Made by a program: the position numbers and the translations under genes. DNA of 64,000 nucleotides from Pseudomonas sp. FP198 (lineage in GTDB: Bacteria > Pseudomonadota > Gammaproteobacteria > Pseudomonadales > Pseudomonadaceae), in NCBI RefSeq assembly GCF_030687895.1, contig NZ_CP117452.1, positions 5,447,001 through 5,511,000 of the forward strand, given 5' to 3'. The notes under the pieces are model-generated. The model saw only the letters and a list, made by a program, of their open reading frames with translations, had not been told where the DNA came from and searched no databases. Positions within the stretch are counted from its first letter, which is position 1; each line of letters begins with the position of its first letter. Shown piece after piece: positions 52,786 through 62,772 of this stretch.

Positions 52786-52924
52786 TCCAGCGCCCTCTCC
52801 TGGTTGATGAGCGGCCAATTTATCCAAGGTTTATGACAAAACAACGCAGCTCCACTCCCCGAGACTGCAAGGATGCCGATACAAGAGCTATGCCAAGGTA
52901 ATCGGCTCGCCGACGAACCGCGCA

Positions 52925-52960
52925 CAAAAAAGCCCGCGCCCCAATGGGGACGCGGGCTTG
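52925..52960 (-). terminator. Rho-independent terminator of aguB-aguA
   Basis: On the minus strand the stem AAGCCCGCG / CGCGGGCTT, extended by CCCC / GGGG around a short loop, is followed by six T. It lies 70 bases after the aguA stop. Confidence 0.85.
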
Positions 52961-53029
52961 CCAGGATGGATCCAAAAGCACCGGTGTAGAGCCGCTGCGA
53001 TTGATGTCACCGGGCTGTTACATCCCCAC

Positions 53030-54136
53030 TCATTTTGTGTGCGCGGCAGGTTGCTGTTGGGTAAGGCAATGGATATTTCCGCCCCCCAGTAACAGCTCTC
53101 GCCCAGGCACCATGACGACTTCATGCTGGGGAAACAGGTCCTGCAGGATTTGCCTGGCCGTGCTGTCCAGCGGATCGTCGAAACTCGGGGCGATGATGCC
53201 GCCATTGACGATCAGGAAGTTCACATAAGAGCCGGCCAGACGCTCGCCAGGTTTGCGCTCCTGTGAACCTTGCACCACGTCCACGCCGGCGCATTCTTCT
53301 TCGGTGGCATACAGCGGCCCGGGAATCGGCATTTTATGCACCGTGAACGAGCGGCCCTTGGCGTCGGTGCTGTTTTGCAGCACATCCATCGCCGCGTGGC
53401 AGCGGGCATAGTTCGGGTCCTGCGGGTCGTCGGTCCAGGCCAGCAGCACTTCACCAGGGCGTACGTAGCAGCAGAAGTTATCCACATGGCCGTCGGTTTC
53501 GTCATTGAACAGGCCATCGGGCAGCCAGATGATCTTGTCCACCGCCAATTGGGCACTGAGCACCGCCTCGATTTCCTGGCGGTTCAGGTGCGGGTTGCGA
53601 TTGTGGTTGAGCAGGCATTCCTCGGTGGTGATCAAAGTGCCTTCGCCATCGACATGAATCGAACCACCTTCGAGGACGAAGCCCTCGGTGCGGTAGCGCG
53701 GGCTGCGCTCGATTTCGAGAATCTTGCCGGCCACCAGCGAATCCCGGTTCCATGGGGAATACAGCCCACCCTCGAAGCCGCCCCAGGAATTGAAGTCCCA
53801 ATCGACACCGCGCACTTCGCCGTTGTCGTTGATCACGAACGTCGGGCCTGTGTCCCGGACCCAGGCGTCGTCGCTGGACATTTCCACCAAGCGGATATTC
53901 GGCACGTCGAGTCGCGCCCGGGCGTTTTCGTATTGGGCGGCGGACACCGCCACGGTGACCGGCTCGAAACGGGCGATGGCCTTGGCTACCGCCACGTGGG
54001 CGGCCTGTGCGGGCTTGCCGCCAAGGCGCCAGTTATCCGGGCGCTCGGGCCAGATCATCCAGACCTGGGTCTGGGGTGCCCACTCGGCAGGCATGTAAAA
54101 ACCGTCCGCGCGCGGAGTGCTGTACAAAGTTGTCAT
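53030..54136 (-). CDS. aguA: Agmatine deiminase AguA
   Basis: This 368-residue enzyme turns agmatine into N-carbamoylputrescine and ammonia. It has [25 protein letters not shown] at the start, [39 protein letters not shown] and the nucleophile Cys357 in [13 protein letters not shown]. Length fits the family. It starts 3 bases after aguB, so the two form an operon for agmatine to putrescine. Confidence 0.97.
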   Translation of the reverse strand: MTTLYSTPRADGFYMPAEWAPQTQVWMIWPERPDNWRLGGKPAQAAHVAVAKAIARFEPVTVAVSAAQYENARARLDVPNIRLVEMSSDDAWVRDTGPTFVINDNGEVRGVDWDFNSWGGFEGGLYSPWNRDSLVAGKILEIERSPRYRTEGFVLEGGSIHVDGEGTLITTEECLLNHNRNPHLNRQEIEAVLSAQLAVDKIIWLPDGLFNDETDGHVDNFCCYVRPGEVLLAWTDDPQDPNYARCHAAMDVLQNSTDAKGRSFTVHKMPIPGPLYATEEECAGVDVVQGSQERKPGERLAGSYVNFLIVNGGIIAPSFDDPLDSTARQILQDLFPQHEVVMVPGRELLLGGGNIHCLTQQQPAAHTK

Positions 54137-54139
54137 GAT

Positions 54140-55018
54140 TCAGGACTCCAGTGAGCCGTCGAGGGTTTTGATCGCGCCGTACAGGTTCGGGCGCCGATCA
54201 CGGAAAGTGCCCCAGGCACTGCGAATGTGTTCCAGTTCGTCGAGGTCGAAGCTGTGTACCAGCACGCCTTCTTCGGTCCCGTTCAATTCCTGGACTTTTT
54301 CACCGAACTGATTGGCGATGAACGAGGAGCCGTAGAACGTGATGTCATAGCCATCCTGCTCTTCGTTGCCGATGCGATTGCTGGCGACCAGCGGCATCAG
54401 GTTGGCGCCGGCATGGCCCTGTTGTACACGCTGCCAATGACCGCGCGATGAAATGGTCTTGTCGTGCGGTTCGCTGCCGATGGCGGTCGGGTAAAACAGA
54501 ATTTCCGCACCTTGCAACGCCATGCTACGGGCGCACTCCGGAAACCACTGGTCCCAGCAGATGCCTACGCCGATTTTCGCATAGCGGGTGTTCCACACCT
54601 TGAAGCCGGTATCGCCAGGGTTGAAATAATACTTTTCATGGTAGCCGGGACCGTCCGGGATGTGGCTCTTGCGGTAGATGCCCAGGTTGCGACCGTCGGC
54701 GTCGATGATCGCAATGCTGTTGAAACGCGCACGCCCGGCCCGTTCAAAAAAACTGATCGGCAGCACGACCTGCAGTTCTTCGGCAATTTTCTGGAAGTGC
54801 TTGATGGCCACGTTTTCGTCAACCGGAGTCGCCAACTGTAAATAATCCGGGTTCGGCTTCTGGCAGAAGTACGGCGTCTCGAACAATTCCTGGATGAGGA
54901 TGACCTGCGCGCCTTGTGCAGCGGCCTGGCGGACCAGCTTTTCAGCGGTCTCGATGTTCGCTTCGAGATCCCAGGAACAGGCCATTTGCGTGGCGGCTAC
55001 GGTAACGATACGGCTCAT
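54140..55018 (-). CDS. aguB: N-carbamoylputrescine amidase AguB
   Basis: This 292-residue nitrilase-superfamily enzyme splits N-carbamoylputrescine to putrescine, carbon dioxide and ammonia. The Glu-Lys-Cys triad is Glu44 (LIQELFETPYF), Lys117 (YRKSHIPDGPG) and Cys154 (VGICWDQWFPE). Length and sequence fit AguB. It is the first gene of the aguB-aguA operon; a regulator such as AguR is not next to it here. Confidence 0.97.
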   Translation of the reverse strand: MSRIVTVAATQMACSWDLEANIETAEKLVRQAAAQGAQVILIQELFETPYFCQKPNPDYLQLATPVDENVAIKHFQKIAEELQVVLPISFFERAGRARFNSIAIIDADGRNLGIYRKSHIPDGPGYHEKYYFNPGDTGFKVWNTRYAKIGVGICWDQWFPECARSMALQGAEILFYPTAIGSEPHDKTISSRGHWQRVQQGHAGANLMPLVASNRIGNEEQDGYDITFYGSSFIANQFGEKVQELNGTEEGVLVHSFDLDELEHIRSAWGTFRDRRPNLYGAIKTLDGSLES

Positions 55019-55151
55019 GAATCATCTCCTGGGCGATGGACAGTAGCGCCTTTATAGCCGATAAAAATCGGTATTTGAAGCATGAAAACCCATAAATCTG
55101 TTAATCAGCCGTTAAAACATCGACAAAAATCGAATTAACCTCCAATAAACC

Positions 55152-55241
55152 TGTGGGAGCGAGCCTGCTCGCGAAAGGGCCGGAACATTCAACATTGATG
55201 TTGATTGATCCACCGCTTTCGCGAGCAGGCTCGCTCCCACA
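55152..55241. repeat. REP-type inverted repeat, GAGCAGGCTCGC class
   Basis: Arms TGTGGGAGCGAGCCTGCTCG and the complement, as at 1069-1157 and 13470-13559. It lies between aguB and the end of the aminotransferase fusion gene. Confidence 0.9.
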
Positions 55242-55270
55242 GGGGGACACCGTTAGGCATGCCAGGGAGA

Positions 55271-58183
55271 CTACAACCCCTCCTCCAGCGCTTTCGCCAG
55301 CATGTCGACGAAGAAGTCCACGCTCTGGCGACTGGTGACCATCGGTGGCTTGATCTTGAGGATGTTCAAGTAATCACCAGTCGGCTGCATGAAGATGCCC
55401 AATTCCCGCAAGCGATTGCACAGCGCGGTGGTTTCCTCGGTGGCCGGTTCGAGGGTGTCGCGATTGCGGATCAGCTCCACGCCCAGGTAGAACCCGGAGC
55501 CATGCACCGCGCCGACCAATGGATACTGGTCGATCAGCGCTTCCAGGCGGGCCTTGAAATGGCCGCCAACGACCCGGGCGTTTTCCCACAGGTTTTCTTC
55601 CTCCATGACGTCCAGCACGGCCATGCCGATCTGGCAACTGACCGGACTGCCGCCGGCGGAAGAGAAAAAATATCCCTCGGCTTCCAGCGCCTCGGCGATT
55701 TCCCGGCGGGTGATGACGGCTCCCAGCGGCTGGCCGTTGCCCATGCCCTTGGCCATGGTGATGATGTCCGGCACCACGCCTTGCTCCTCGAAGCCCCAGA
55801 AAAACTCGCCCATGCGCCCGTAGCCGACTTGCACCTCGTCGGCGATACAGACACCACCGCGCTCGCGCACCAAGGCGTAGACCTGTTTCAGGTACCCCGG
55901 TGGCAGCGCGATGCCGCCGGCATTGCCATATACCGGCTCGCAGATGAAGCCGGCGAGCTGACGTTTCTGTTCGGCGATTTTTGCCAGGTTGTGCTCGACG
56001 CTGCGCACGTAGTCCGGCGCACTTTCGACACCGCGGAATTCACCACGATAGGTGTTCGGCGCCGTCACCGGGTGCACCCAGTCCGGACGGCTGCTGAGGG
56101 CCTGGGGATTGTCGGCGATGGACGTCGAGACCGCATCGGCCGCCACCGACCAGCCGTGATAGGCCTCCAGCACGCTGAGCATGTCGCGCCCGCCGCTGTA
56201 GGCCCAGGCCAGGCGGATCGCCAGGTCGTTGGCTTCGGTGCCGCTGTTGACCAGGAACACCCGGTCCATGTTCGACGGCGCCAGCGCCAGCAGGCGTTCG
56301 GAAAATTCGGCGATCGCCGCGTAGTGGAAACGCGAGTTGGTATTAAGCAGCGACCACTGCCTGGCCGCGACCGCCGCCATGCGCGGATGACCATGGCCCA
56401 GCACTGCGACATTGTTGAGCATGTCGAGGTACGAGCGGCCCTGCATGTCGATCAGGTGGTTGCGCCAGCCACGCTCGATGCGCGGCGGGTCGACGTAGTA
56501 GTGCTTCTGCGAGCGGGCAAAACTGGCATCGCGACGGGCCAGCAGCGCCTGCGGATCGATTTCCGGCTCGGCATCGCAAGCCAGCCCCAACAGCACCGCA
56601 GGTGATGGGCAGAGCGCTTGCCAGGCCTGCGCCCGGGACGGTGTGCAGAACAATGGCGGGGCCAGATGCGCGCCCCGGCACAGCTGGACCAGCAATGGCC
56701 CAGCCACCTCGCCCACTACCTGCCCCTTTGCCAGCGCGGCCCCGGGTTGCAGCGACGAGGAAACGCCCCACAAACGCACGCTCAGTTTCGGGCCATCGAG
56801 CCGCAGCAAGCCGTCAGCATCGCTGTGCAACACCCCGGCGAAGGGTGACTCCAGCGGCGTACCGTGAGGAATGTGCAGTTCGACATGGAGCGGATAAGTA
56901 TCGGGCTCTTCGGCACTGTCCGGCCGGGTGCGGGACAACCGATACTGCCCGTAACGGCTGGCCGCCAATCCATGCACGGCGGCGGCTTCGCTCAGCAGGC
57001 GCTGATCGATCCCCGGCTGCTCCCAATTGCCCGCCTCGAAATGCGGGCTGAGCACACCCAGGTCGATAAGGGCGAAGTCACGCCCCACCAAAGTCGGCAA
57101 CAGCGGCGCGAAACCCTCGTTGGCAAGGGGCGGCAGGCTATGGCCCACGGCGGCCAGGATCGCCGCTTCCATCAACTCAAGCGGCACGGAATGGGCGACG
57201 TCGAAGATTTCCCATTCATGCTTGAGGTTGTCGCGGGCATATTGATTATCCGGATCGACAGCGACTTGTTGCTCACCGCTGAGTACCAGCACAGCGGCGC
57301 GGGCCACGATCAACGGCCAAAGCGCCTGGAGCTCTTCGCGCTGCAATGGATTGACCGCGTGATAGGCCTTGATCGCCGGCAGGATGAAAAACGGATCTGC
57401 ATCGGCATGATGCAACAGCGCCGCGCAGGTGACCGACAGATCGGTGACACGCCAGGTGCGAATCAGGTCGCCGAAATCGATGACGCCCTGCAGTTGCCAT
57501 TGGCGCTGCGCATCGCGTTGCCAGACCACGTTGTCATCGGTGATGTCCATGTGGATCGCCTGCATCGGCAGGCTCGCCTTGAGCGGCTGCAAGCGCTGTT
57601 CGGCCTGCTGTGCGACCTCGGCGATCAACTGGCGCCGTTGGTCATCGTCGATGACAGGCAACAGGTGTTCGATCAAGGCTGGCGCGTGGCGCGCGTCCCA
57701 TTGCAGGGTTCGCTCCAGGCCCGGGTGGTCGAACGTGGCCAGGGCCAGGTCCATGTCGGCGCACAGGCGGCCCAGCCCAGTCACCAGGTCAGGCGTGAGG
57801 TGCTTGAGCTGAGTGAGGGACTGGCCGTCGATGTATTCCAGCAGGCGCATGTGTATCGCTTGGCCGTCGACTTCAAGGGTCAGCAGATCCTGGCCATTGG
57901 CGGCCTCGATCACCCGTGGCACCTTCACCGCTCCATGCCCGGCCAACTGCTTGAGGGCGGCATGTTGGGCCTGGAGTTCCTGGACGGCGTAGTCGCCGTG
58001 GCAGATTTTCAGCACGAACCGCCCGCGTTCGCTGTCGACGCGGTAGTTGAGGTCCTGATGACTGCCAAGGGGTCGCAGGTCACCGCTGAGTCCGTAATTC
58101 GAGCGCAGCAGTACCAGTGCCTGTTCGGCGCTGATCTGTGGGCTTGGCAAACTGGCACGGTGAACCAACGTGGCGAGTGGCAT
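55271..58183 (-). CDS. Kinase-M23-aminotransferase fusion protein
   Basis: A 970-residue three-domain protein. Residues about 20-340 form an APH/choline-kinase-type phosphotransferase with His211-Asp213-Asn218 (AIHMDITDDNVV) and VIDFGDL. Residues about 430-540 resemble an M23 peptidase/lipoyl-like fold (PHGTPLESPFAGVL). Residues about 560-970 are a class III PLP aminotransferase with Lys812 in ITMAKGMGNGQ. In animals a kinase of this type and a class III PLP phospho-lyase act in order on hydroxylysine or phosphoethanolamine; the fusion suggests the same two steps in one chain. The substrate is unproven. It lies near aguBA. Confidence 0.88.
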   Translation of the reverse strand: MPLATLVHRASLPSPQISAEQALVLLRSNYGLSGDLRPLGSHQDLNYRVDSERGRFVLKICHGDYAVQELQAQHAALKQLAGHGAVKVPRVIEAANGQDLLTLEVDGQAIHMRLLEYIDGQSLTQLKHLTPDLVTGLGRLCADMDLALATFDHPGLERTLQWDARHAPALIEHLLPVIDDDQRRQLIAEVAQQAEQRLQPLKASLPMQAIHMDITDDNVVWQRDAQRQWQLQGVIDFGDLIRTWRVTDLSVTCAALLHHADADPFFILPAIKAYHAVNPLQREELQALWPLIVARAAVLVLSGEQQVAVDPDNQYARDNLKHEWEIFDVAHSVPLELMEAAILAAVGHSLPPLANEGFAPLLPTLVGRDFALIDLGVLSPHFEAGNWEQPGIDQRLLSEAAAVHGLAASRYGQYRLSRTRPDSAEEPDTYPLHVELHIPHGTPLESPFAGVLHSDADGLLRLDGPKLSVRLWGVSSSLQPGAALAKGQVVGEVAGPLLVQLCRGAHLAPPLFCTPSRAQAWQALCPSPAVLLGLACDAEPEIDPQALLARRDASFARSQKHYYVDPPRIERGWRNHLIDMQGRSYLDMLNNVAVLGHGHPRMAAVAARQWSLLNTNSRFHYAAIAEFSERLLALAPSNMDRVFLVNSGTEANDLAIRLAWAYSGGRDMLSVLEAYHGWSVAADAVSTSIADNPQALSSRPDWVHPVTAPNTYRGEFRGVESAPDYVRSVEHNLAKIAEQKRQLAGFICEPVYGNAGGIALPPGYLKQVYALVRERGGVCIADEVQVGYGRMGEFFWGFEEQGVVPDIITMAKGMGNGQPLGAVITRREIAEALEAEGYFFSSAGGSPVSCQIGMAVLDVMEEENLWENARVVGGHFKARLEALIDQYPLVGAVHGSGFYLGVELIRNRDTLEPATEETTALCNRLRELGIFMQPTGDYLNILKIKPPMVTSRQSVDFFVDMLAKALEEGL

Positions 58184-58333
58184 ACAACGACCCCTGAGGT
58201 GGTTTTGTCTGGATGCCTATCTCGCCACCGAGTCGATGGATAAGCAACCCCCTCTTCGACTCGGGGCTCGCGCAGCTCGCTGCTTTGGGCAAGAATGGGC
58301 ATCCTTGCTTCTGCCATCTCATGGAGACACCCA

Positions 58334-58882
58334 ATGAATGTAATCGCCACCGACCTGCCCGGTGTCCTGATCATCGAACCCAAGGTATTTGGTGACGAGC
58401 GCGGTTTTTTTTATGAAAGCTTCAACGCCAAGGCATTCAGGGACGCGACCGGCATCGACACTCAATTCGTGCAGGACAATCATTCCCGCTCGCAGAAAGG
58501 CGTATTGCGTGGCCTGCATTATCAATTGCAGAACACCCAGGGCAAACTCGTACGTGTCACCGCCGGTGAAGTGCTCGATGTGGCCGTGGACATCCGCCGC
58601 AGTTCGCCGAATTTCGGCAAATGGGTTGCGGTACGCCTCAGCGCCGACAATCACCGTCAACTCTGGGTGCCACCAGGGTTCGCCCACGGCTTTGTGGTCC
58701 TGAGTGAATTCGCGGAATTCCTCTACAAGACCACCAACTACTACGACCCGACATCCGAACGCAGCCTGCTGTGGAACGACCCTGCGCTAGACATCGACTG
58801 GCAGTTGGGGGATATCCAGCCGCAACTGTCCGGCAAGGACCTGGCGGCTTCGACCCTGGAGCATGCCGACGTCTTCGCCTGA
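58334..58882 (+). CDS. rfbC: dTDP-4-dehydrorhamnose 3,5-epimerase
   Basis: This 182-residue cupin-fold enzyme makes dTDP-4-dehydro-L-rhamnose for O-antigen or rhamnolipid precursors. It has VFGDERGFFYESFN, FVQDNHSRSQKGVLRGLHYQ (with the catalytic His), GEVLDVAVDIRRSSP and PPGFAHGFVVLSE. GGAG stands 8 bases before the ATG at 58334. The usual partners rfbA, rfbB and rfbD are not in this window, so it is an isolated copy here. Confidence 0.95.
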   Translation: MNVIATDLPGVLIIEPKVFGDERGFFYESFNAKAFRDATGIDTQFVQDNHSRSQKGVLRGLHYQLQNTQGKLVRVTAGEVLDVAVDIRRSSPNFGKWVAVRLSADNHRQLWVPPGFAHGFVVLSEFAEFLYKTTNYYDPTSERSLLWNDPALDIDWQLGDIQPQLSGKDLAASTLEHADVFA

Positions 58883-58937
58883 TCGAAGACGCTGGCGTGC
58901 GTCCTAGGCATAATGCGCCTGTCCCCACAGGCGCATC

Positions 58938-60752
58938 ATGCTCATGAATTCCACTCTCCCCCGCAGACCCCGTTGGCGCAGCCTGGCACTGCTGGCCCTG
59001 TGCCTGGCGCCTTTGCTGTGGCCGCTGGAGCACCTGGCGGAGCGTTACTACCGCAGCGAGCTGGCCGGGCAGAATCGCCAGACGCTCGATCTCTACGTCG
59101 CCAACCTGTTGGGCACCCTGCACCGCTATGAAGTGCTGCCGCAGATTCTTGGCGAGCTGCCGCCCCTGCGCGCAGTCCTGTCGGCGCCAGATGATGGCGT
59201 TACCCAGGGCAATGCCAATCGATTGCTGAAGAACATCAGCGCTCAGACTGGTGCTGAAGTCATGTACTTGATGGACGCCACTGGCAAGACCCTGGCGGCA
59301 TCGAACTGGGACAAGCACGACAGTTTCGTCGGGCGCAATTTTGCTTTCCGCCCGTACTACATCGAAGCCATGGCCGGGCGTCTTGGCCGCTTCTTCGGCC
59401 TGGGCACCACGTCGGGCAAGCGCGGTTATTTCTTCGCCGCCGCCGTACGTGATCGCGAAAAAGTCATTGGCGTACTGGTGGTCAAGGTCGACCTGGACCA
59501 CACCGAAAGCCTGTGGGGCAAGACCCCTGAGCAATTGCTGGTGACCGACCATAATGGCGTGGTCATTCTGACTTCACGCCAGGAATGGCGGTTTCGCGCA
59601 ACCCGCCCTTTGAGCGCCGAAGAGAGCAAGGCAATCAGTGCGGTCCAACCCTACCCGACCCGCGATCCGAAGCCGCTTCATCTGGACGCCAATGCCTGGC
59701 TGCCCCAGACCCAGGTCATCGAAGAGACTGGCTGGAACGTGAGCATCCTGGCCCCGCGAACGCTGATCGATCGTCCGGTGCGCACGGTGGTGGTCATTGG
59801 TGGCGCGGCGTTGCTGGTCTTGATGTTGCTGCTCGGGTTGATGATGCAGCGCCGGCGCCATTACCTGGAACGGATCGCCTTCGAAGCCAAGGCCCGGCAT
59901 GAGCTGGAAGGTCGGGTGGCGGAACGCACCAGTGACCTGGAAGGCCTCAACCGGCGCCTGCGCCAGGAAGTGCTGGAGCGCGAGCAGGCCCAGCAGGAGC
60001 TGGTCCGCGCCCAGGACGACCTGGTGCAGGCCGGCAAGCTGTCGGCCCTTGGCACCATGTCGGCGAGCATCAGCCATGAACTCAACCAGCCGCTGGCGGC
60101 CATTCGAAGCTACGCGGAAAACGCCGGAATCCTGCTCGACCATCAGCGCACCGACGACGCCCGGGGCAATCTCAAGCTGATCAGCGAACTGACCGGGCGC
60201 ATGGCCTCGATCATCGCCCATTTGCGCGCTTTTGCCCGCCGCGACCGTCACGCGCCGGAAAGCGTCGCCCTGCAACCGGCGCTGGACGATGCCTTGGCGC
60301 TGCTCGCCAAACGTCGGCGCAGCATGGAAGTGGAACTGATCCGTGACCTGCCGGCCGCCACCTTGTGGGTCGAGGCCGGCGAAACACGCTTGCGCCAGGT
60401 GCTGGGCAACCTGCTGGCAAACGCTCTTGATGCCCTGACCGAAAAGGGCCCGCCGCGCAGACTCTGGCTCAGTGCCCAGGCAACGGAAACCGGCGTCAAC
60501 CTGTACATACGCGATAACGGCCCGGGGTTCTGCATGGAAGCCCTGGGCCGGGCCGGCGAGCCTTTTTATACCACCAAGACCCGCACCCAGGGCCTTGGCC
60601 TGGGGCTGGCGATTTGCGACACCCTGATGCGCGCCTTCGGCGGCGAGCTGTTGTTCGCCAATCACAAGGAAGGTGGCGCCCTGATTACCCTGAAGCTGCG
60701 CGCGGGCGCGCCCGGGGTGAGCCTGCAACCGTCCGAGGACCGTAGTGTATGA
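58938..60752 (+). CDS. dctB: C4-dicarboxylate sensor histidine kinase DctB
   Basis: A 604-residue membrane sensor. Two transmembrane helices (about residues 16-35 and 289-308) flank a periplasmic double-PAS sensor with RNFAFRPYYIEAMAG and GKRGYFFAAAV. A cytoplasmic coiled coil (LEGRVAERTSDLEGLNRRLRQEVLEREQAQ) leads to the kinase: SASISHELNQPLAAIRSYAENA (phospho-His), NLLANALDALTEKG and RDNGPGF, GLGLGLAIC. It overlaps dctD by four bases (ATGA). The dicarboxylate transporter gene is not in the window. Confidence 0.9.
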   Translation: MLMNSTLPRRPRWRSLALLALCLAPLLWPLEHLAERYYRSELAGQNRQTLDLYVANLLGTLHRYEVLPQILGELPPLRAVLSAPDDGVTQGNANRLLKNISAQTGAEVMYLMDATGKTLAASNWDKHDSFVGRNFAFRPYYIEAMAGRLGRFFGLGTTSGKRGYFFAAAVRDREKVIGVLVVKVDLDHTESLWGKTPEQLLVTDHNGVVILTSRQEWRFRATRPLSAEESKAISAVQPYPTRDPKPLHLDANAWLPQTQVIEETGWNVSILAPRTLIDRPVRTVVVIGGAALLVLMLLLGLMMQRRRHYLERIAFEAKARHELEGRVAERTSDLEGLNRRLRQEVLEREQAQQELVRAQDDLVQAGKLSALGTMSASISHELNQPLAAIRSYAENAGILLDHQRTDDARGNLKLISELTGRMASIIAHLRAFARRDRHAPESVALQPALDDALALLAKRRRSMEVELIRDLPAATLWVEAGETRLRQVLGNLLANALDALTEKGPPRRLWLSAQATETGVNLYIRDNGPGFCMEALGRAGEPFYTTKTRTQGLGLGLAICDTLMRAFGGELLFANHKEGGALITLKLRAGAPGVSLQPSEDRSV

Positions 60753-62137
60753 CCATCGATAACCAGATTGAGGTGGTGCTGATCGACGACGATCCCCACC
60801 TGCGTCAGGCCTTGAGCCAGACCCTCGACCTGGCCGGCCTGAAGATCCTGCCCCTGGGCGAGGCCAATGGCCTGGCGGGGCAATTGCCGCGAGACTGGCC
60901 CGGCGTGGTTGTCAGCGACATTCGCATGCCCGGCATGGACGGCCTTGAACTGCTGAACCAGCTGCACGCCCAGGATCCGGAGCTGCCGGTCCTGTTGATC
61001 ACCGGCCACGGCGATGTTCCGCTGGCGGTCCAGGCAATGCGCGCCGGGGCCTATGACTTTCTGGAGAAGCCCTTCGCCAGCGATCATCTGCTCGACAGCG
61101 TTCGCCGAGCCCTGGCCTTGCGTCGCCTGGTTCTGGACAACCGCAGCCTGCGCCTGGCCCTTAGTGACCGGCATGAACTCAGCGCCCGCCTGGTTGGCCA
61201 ATCGACGCCCATGCTGCGCTTGCGCGAGCAGATCGGCGCCTTGGCGGCGACCCGCGCGGACGTGTTGATCCTCGGTGAAACCGGGGCCGGCAAGGAAGTG
61301 GTCGCTCGCGCACTGCACGACCTCTCAAGCCGGCGCAACGGGCCGTTCGTGGCGATCAACGCCGGCGCCCTGGCTGAGTCAGTGGTGGAAAGCGAACTGT
61401 TCGGCCACGAGCCCGGCGCCTTCACCGGCGCGCAAAAACGCCGTATCGGCAAGTTCGAATTCGCCAATGGGGGCACATTGTTCCTCGATGAAATCGAAAG
61501 CATGAGCCTGGACGTCCAGGTCAAACTGCTGCGCCTGCTGCAAGAGCGCGTAGTGGAACGGCTGGGGGGCAACCAACAGATCCCGCTGGATATCCGCGTC
61601 ATCGCCGCCACCAAGGAAGACCTGCGCCAGGCCGCCGATCAGGGCCGTTTTCGCGCCGACCTGTATTACCGCCTGAACGTCGCGCCGCTGCGTATTCCGC
61701 CGTTGCGCGAACGCGGCGAAGATGTGCTGATGCTGTTCCAGCACTTTGCCAACGAAGCCAGCACCCGCCATGGCCTGCCGCCGCACGAACTACAGCCGCC
61801 CCATCGGGCGCTGCTGTTGCGCCACAGCTGGCCGGGTAACGTGCGCGAATTGCAGAACGCCGCCGAACGTTTTGCCCTGGGCCTGGAACTGGCGCTGGAC
61901 AACAGCGCGCCGGACAGCGGCCTCGCTGCGGTGGATGTGGTCAGCGGCGGCCTGAGCGAGCAGGTGGAGAACTTTGAAAAAGCCCTGATCGCTGCCGAAC
62001 TGGCCCGCTCCCACAGCTCCGTACGCAGCCTCGCCGAAGCCTTGGGCATTCCGCGCAAGACGCTGCACGACAAGTTGCGCAAACACGGGCTGAACTTCGG
62101 CGACAGCAGCCATGGCCCGACCGAAGAGTCGGATTGA
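60749..62137 (+). CDS. dctD: Sigma-54 response regulator DctD
   Basis: A 462-residue transcription activator. The receiver domain has DDDPHLRQ and phospho-acceptor Asp57 (VVSDIRMPGMDG). The AAA+ domain has Walker A GETGAGKE (176-183), the sigma-54 contact GAFTGA (223-228) and a C-terminal Fis-type helix-turn-helix (SSVRSLAEALGIPRKTLHDKLRKHG). It is translationally coupled to dctB and probably turns on dctA elsewhere. Confidence 0.92.
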   Translation: MTIDNQIEVVLIDDDPHLRQALSQTLDLAGLKILPLGEANGLAGQLPRDWPGVVVSDIRMPGMDGLELLNQLHAQDPELPVLLITGHGDVPLAVQAMRAGAYDFLEKPFASDHLLDSVRRALALRRLVLDNRSLRLALSDRHELSARLVGQSTPMLRLREQIGALAATRADVLILGETGAGKEVVARALHDLSSRRNGPFVAINAGALAESVVESELFGHEPGAFTGAQKRRIGKFEFANGGTLFLDEIESMSLDVQVKLLRLLQERVVERLGGNQQIPLDIRVIAATKEDLRQAADQGRFRADLYYRLNVAPLRIPPLRERGEDVLMLFQHFANEASTRHGLPPHELQPPHRALLLRHSWPGNVRELQNAAERFALGLELALDNSAPDSGLAAVDVVSGGLSEQVENFEKALIAAELARSHSSVRSLAEALGIPRKTLHDKLRKHGLNFGDSSHGPTEESD

Positions 62138-62172
62138 GCTCCACCCTTTCACTTTCAGCCAAGAGGGTCTGC

Positions 62173-62628
62173 ATGAACCGCGACAGCCGCTACCTGGAAA
62201 CGATCCTGCACCGGGATATCCCGCTGACGCAGGACATGGGCCTGAAGGTGCTCGGCTGGCAAGCCCGGCAGCTACGCTTATTCCTGCCGATCGCAGCCAA
62301 CGTCAACCACAAGAGCACCATGTTCGGCGGCAGCCTGTATTGCGGCGCCGTGCTCGGTGGCTGGGGCTGGCTGCACCTGGCGCTGCGCGAGGAAGGCATA
62401 GAAGACGGGCACATCGTGATCCAGGAAGGGCAGATCAGTTATCCGCTACCGGTTACCCGCGACGCGACCGTCATCTGTGAGGCGCCCGATGAAAAGACCT
62501 GGACGCGTTTCCTGGCCACTTATCGTCGCTACGGACGGGCAAGGCTGGCCTTGCAGACGCACGTGGTGAATGTGGACAACGAGGACGTGGCGGTGCAGTT
62601 TGAAGGGCAGTACGTGCTGCATCGCTGA
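62173..62628 (+). CDS. YiiD C-terminal-type thioesterase-fold protein
   Basis: A 151-residue hotdog-fold protein matching the C-terminal domain of YiiD: LPLTQDMGLKVLGW-like IPLTQDMGLKVLGWQARQLRL, and AANVNHKSTMFGGSLYCGAVLGGWGWLHL. It is a putative thioesterase with unknown acyl substrate. ATG 62173 has AAGAGGG upstream; a TTG at 62134, overlapping dctD, is less likely. Confidence 0.82.
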   Translation: MNRDSRYLETILHRDIPLTQDMGLKVLGWQARQLRLFLPIAANVNHKSTMFGGSLYCGAVLGGWGWLHLALREEGIEDGHIVIQEGQISYPLPVTRDATVICEAPDEKTWTRFLATYRRYGRARLALQTHVVNVDNEDVAVQFEGQYVLHR

Positions 62629-62642
62629 TTGGCGCATAGACC

Positions 62643-62746
62643 CGTGGCGAGGGAGCTTGCTCCCGCTCGGCTGCGCAGCAGACGCTTTGGGGCCGCTTCG
62701 CCCGAAGCGTCGGACCGGCCCAGCGGGAGCAAGCTCCCTCGCCACA
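62643..62746. repeat. REP-type inverted repeat, GAGGGAGCTTGCTCCC class
   Basis: CGTGGCGAGGGAGCTTGCTC and GAGCAAGCTCCCTCGCCACA flank a loop with a CTTTGGGGCCGC/ GAAGC pair. It matches 4085-4198. It sits between the convergent thioesterase and cysQ genes. Confidence 0.88.
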
Positions 62747-62772
62747 AAAGCTCCTGGCTAAAAGATCAGATT

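Noticed and set aside
53270..54154. 294-codon plus-strand frame
   Set aside because: It is antisense to aguA, which is complete and certain.
55205..56605. 466-codon plus-strand frame
   Set aside because: It is antisense to the aminotransferase domain and starts in a REP repeat.
56864..58243. 459-codon plus-strand frame
   Set aside because: It is antisense to the kinase domain with its HxDxxxxN motif; no own motif.
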